NCBI GenBank assembly: GCA_001466705.2
Contig: LATX02000188.1
Location: forward strand, 372,001 to 436,000
Reading direction: 5' to 3'
Source of the DNA: Moniliophthora roreri
Lineage: Eukaryota > Basidiomycota > Agaricomycetes > Agaricales > Marasmiaceae
DNA: 64,000 nucleotides
Part shown: piece after piece, positions 62,741 to 64,000 of the stretch
Numbering within the stretch: the stretch's first letter is position 1
How the letters are laid out: the number at the start of each line of letters is the position of its first letter
Notes under the pieces: generated by a model
What the model was told of the DNA's origin: nothing
The model's database searches: none
What the model saw: the letters and a program-made list of their open reading frames with translations, nothing else
Translations under genes and position numbers: made by a program

Positions 62741-63129
62741 AAGTTGAAGCTGTAGATTGTAGACACTGTAGATCCAGAGCTGTAGATAGTCATGTGAGCC
62801 CTGGACCCATGGCAGTAGTGCCAAATATGGAATATACCTTATGGCATGTGTGACAGACCGAAATCGATAAACAATTCTTCATTTCCATGCCATCCAATCG
62901 CTCTACTCTGCATGATGAATATGAGTGGAAGTACATCATGTTTATGGCACTCTGTGATTTGCTACAAAATCATCACAGACCATCTGATTCCCGAACTTTA
63001 CTGTGAAACCTTCCATTTGATGTTATAGTGCTTCAGTCAATATGGAATGCTCGATATCTTCAAGCCTGAAAACAGATCCCCAAGCATGGGCAGCTTCATC
63101 TTGCATGGTAATATGCTGCTAACCTAGAA

Positions 63130-64000
63130 CTTCACCTCTGATTTGAGAAGATGCTTTGTGTCTCTCCCTTTATCTTTAATGTGATCTTTGCATTGATCAA
63201 AGATCATCCCACATTCCATAATAATTCTCAGAATTCCCAAGTCCCTGTTAGCATCCAACTTGCTGTTATGCTTTACCGACTGGGTCATTACAGTAATGGT
63301 GCACCAGTTGATGATGTTGCCAGGATGACTGGAATTGGTGAAGGCAGTGTTCACAATTTCACTGAACACTGTTTTTGTGCAATTGAGTCACTTCATGATG
63401 TCTTTGTGAGGCCACTCACAGAAGAGGAGAAGGAGCAGGAGAAGAGATAGATGGAGGAATATATGGGTTTTGAGGGTCTTTGGTGAGAAGGGTACCTGAT
63501 GTATGATGGTACAATTGTTGTACTATATGCACAACCAGGTCTGGATGGTGCAGCATATTACACTCGTAAAGCAAACTATGGAATGAATGTTCAGGTGAGT
63601 AACTGGATAGATCTTTCATGATTTGTCTGACATGATACCAGATTGGAAACACACTATCAAACCTTCAAATTGTTGACTACTCAACTGGACATACAGGCTC
63701 AGCACATGATGCATCTGCTTTCGAATATACTACTGTCTATCACTTTCCTGAGCTTCTCTTCAGAGGAGAAGAGTTTGCTTGGGCAGATTCAGCATATCAT
63801 GCAAGTCCTCACTTAGTTCCAATACACAAGCAACCCTCTTTAAGCTTGGACTACAATGCATATTTTGACCGCAATGTTTCATCCTTCCATGTCCAATCAG
63901 AGCACTGTATGGGTGCATTAAAACAGCAGTTTCAGTGTTTCTGGGGCTTGTGGGTCAAGATCAACTCAAAGGAAGAGCATATGGAGGCCTGCCGATGGAT
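63130..64000 (+). pseudogene. PIF/Harbinger-type DDE transposase, decayed and cut by window end
   Basis: Cut-and-paste transposase of the DDE_Tnp_4 (PIF/Harbinger) kind. The N-terminal region reads FIFNVIFALIKDHPTFHNNS, VPVSIQLAVMLYRLGHYS and GIGEGSVHNFTEHCFCAIES. After two in-frame stops (TAG 63448-63450, TGA 63484-63486) the same frame continues EGYLMYDGTIVVLYAQPG and YYTRKANYGMNVQ. An intron with gtgagt/ccag borders (about 63595-63641) leads to NLQIVDYSTGHTGSAHDASA, FAWADSAYHASPHLVPIH and FHVQSEHCMGALKQQF. The likely catalytic acids are Asp in YDGT, Asp in ADSAY and Glu in SEH. Both stops look like single transitions (TGG to TAG, CGA to TGA). No intact upstream start was found, and the 3' end lies outside the window. 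Confidence 0.8.

Larger units (their letters stand above)
59650..64000. mobile_element. CpG-depleted, transposon-derived block
   Basis: From about 59650 to the window end the base composition changes sharply. Reading the lines by eye, CpG is absent from about 59712 to 60902 and only about a dozen occur in the remaining 3.1 kb, while TG and CA are abundant. Genes to the left are CpG-rich. The block holds a PIF/Harbinger transposase remnant, a tRNA-like segment, an inverted repeat and fragments of other frames with stops. This is what cytosine methylation and deamination leave in old transposons of basidiomycetes. The right edge lies outside the window. Confidence 0.8.

Overview
The window reads as nuclear DNA of a filamentous basidiomycete, most likely an Agaricomycete. 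Genes lie close together on both strands and are cut by many introns of about 50-65 nt with GT donors and short acceptors (often AAG as well as CAG/TAG). The gene set is fungal: an Msb2-type signalling mucin, a GT61 glycosyltransferase, a TALE/KN homeodomain protein, an Nud1/Cdc11 septation scaffold and mitochondrial NAGS, ferredoxin and EF-G. No assembly or species label can be read from the sequence. Exon joins given here were worked out by hand from splice signals, reading phase and conserved motifs.

Layout, left to right. 0-0.7 kb: non-coding, with a 193-bp foldback (MITE-like) element. 0.7-1.9 kb: Vip1-type RRM protein. 2.7-3.5 kb: unrecognised Ser/Pro-rich protein. 3.5-6.2 kb: no gene I can support. 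6.3-11.1 kb: Nud1/Cdc11-like LRR protein. 11.3-13.2 kb: TALE homeodomain protein. 13.2-16.1 kb: gene-free. 16.1-20.6 kb (-): cytochrome P450 with very long introns. 20.8-22.6 kb (-): GT61 glycosyltransferase. 23.2-25.1 kb: N-acetylglutamate synthase. 25.3-26.2 kb (-): SAM methyltransferase. 26.6-27.4 kb (-): mitochondrial [2Fe-2S] ferredoxin, divergent from the 7.4-kb Scc2/NIPBL cohesin loader (27.6-34.9 kb). 35.2-36.3 kb: Sec14-like protein. 37.6-40.3 kb (-): unrecognised Pro/Ser-rich protein. 40.4-41.6 kb (-): TFIIA large subunit. 41.9-43.0 kb: endosomal Qa-SNARE. 44.5-46.6 kb: NOP58. 47.0-48.8 kb: F-box-like gene with a frameshift. 49.2-51.8 kb (-): ATP-dependent DNA ligase with two SWIM zinc-finger modules. 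52.2-55.2 kb (-): mitochondrial EF-G. 56.4-59.2 kb: Msb2-like mucin. About 59.65-64 kb: transposon-derived block almost without CpG, with a PIF/Harbinger transposase remnant.

The genes are mostly unrelated housekeeping functions, with no clear biosynthetic cluster. Mitochondrial functions recur (NAGS, ferredoxin, EF-G), as do chromosome and cell-cycle functions (Scc2, Nud1/Cdc11, the ligase). The most unusual item is the ligase gene. Its N-terminal half is an exon-for-exon tandem duplication of a SWIM zinc-finger module, and each copy is split over 45-, 10- and 15-nt exons. Other items worth a second look are the CpG-depleted repeat block with a tRNA-like (SINE-like) segment, the P450 with 404-, 498- and 1310-nt introns and a 12-nt microexon, and the NAGS 5' end, where two introns can be read through in frame.
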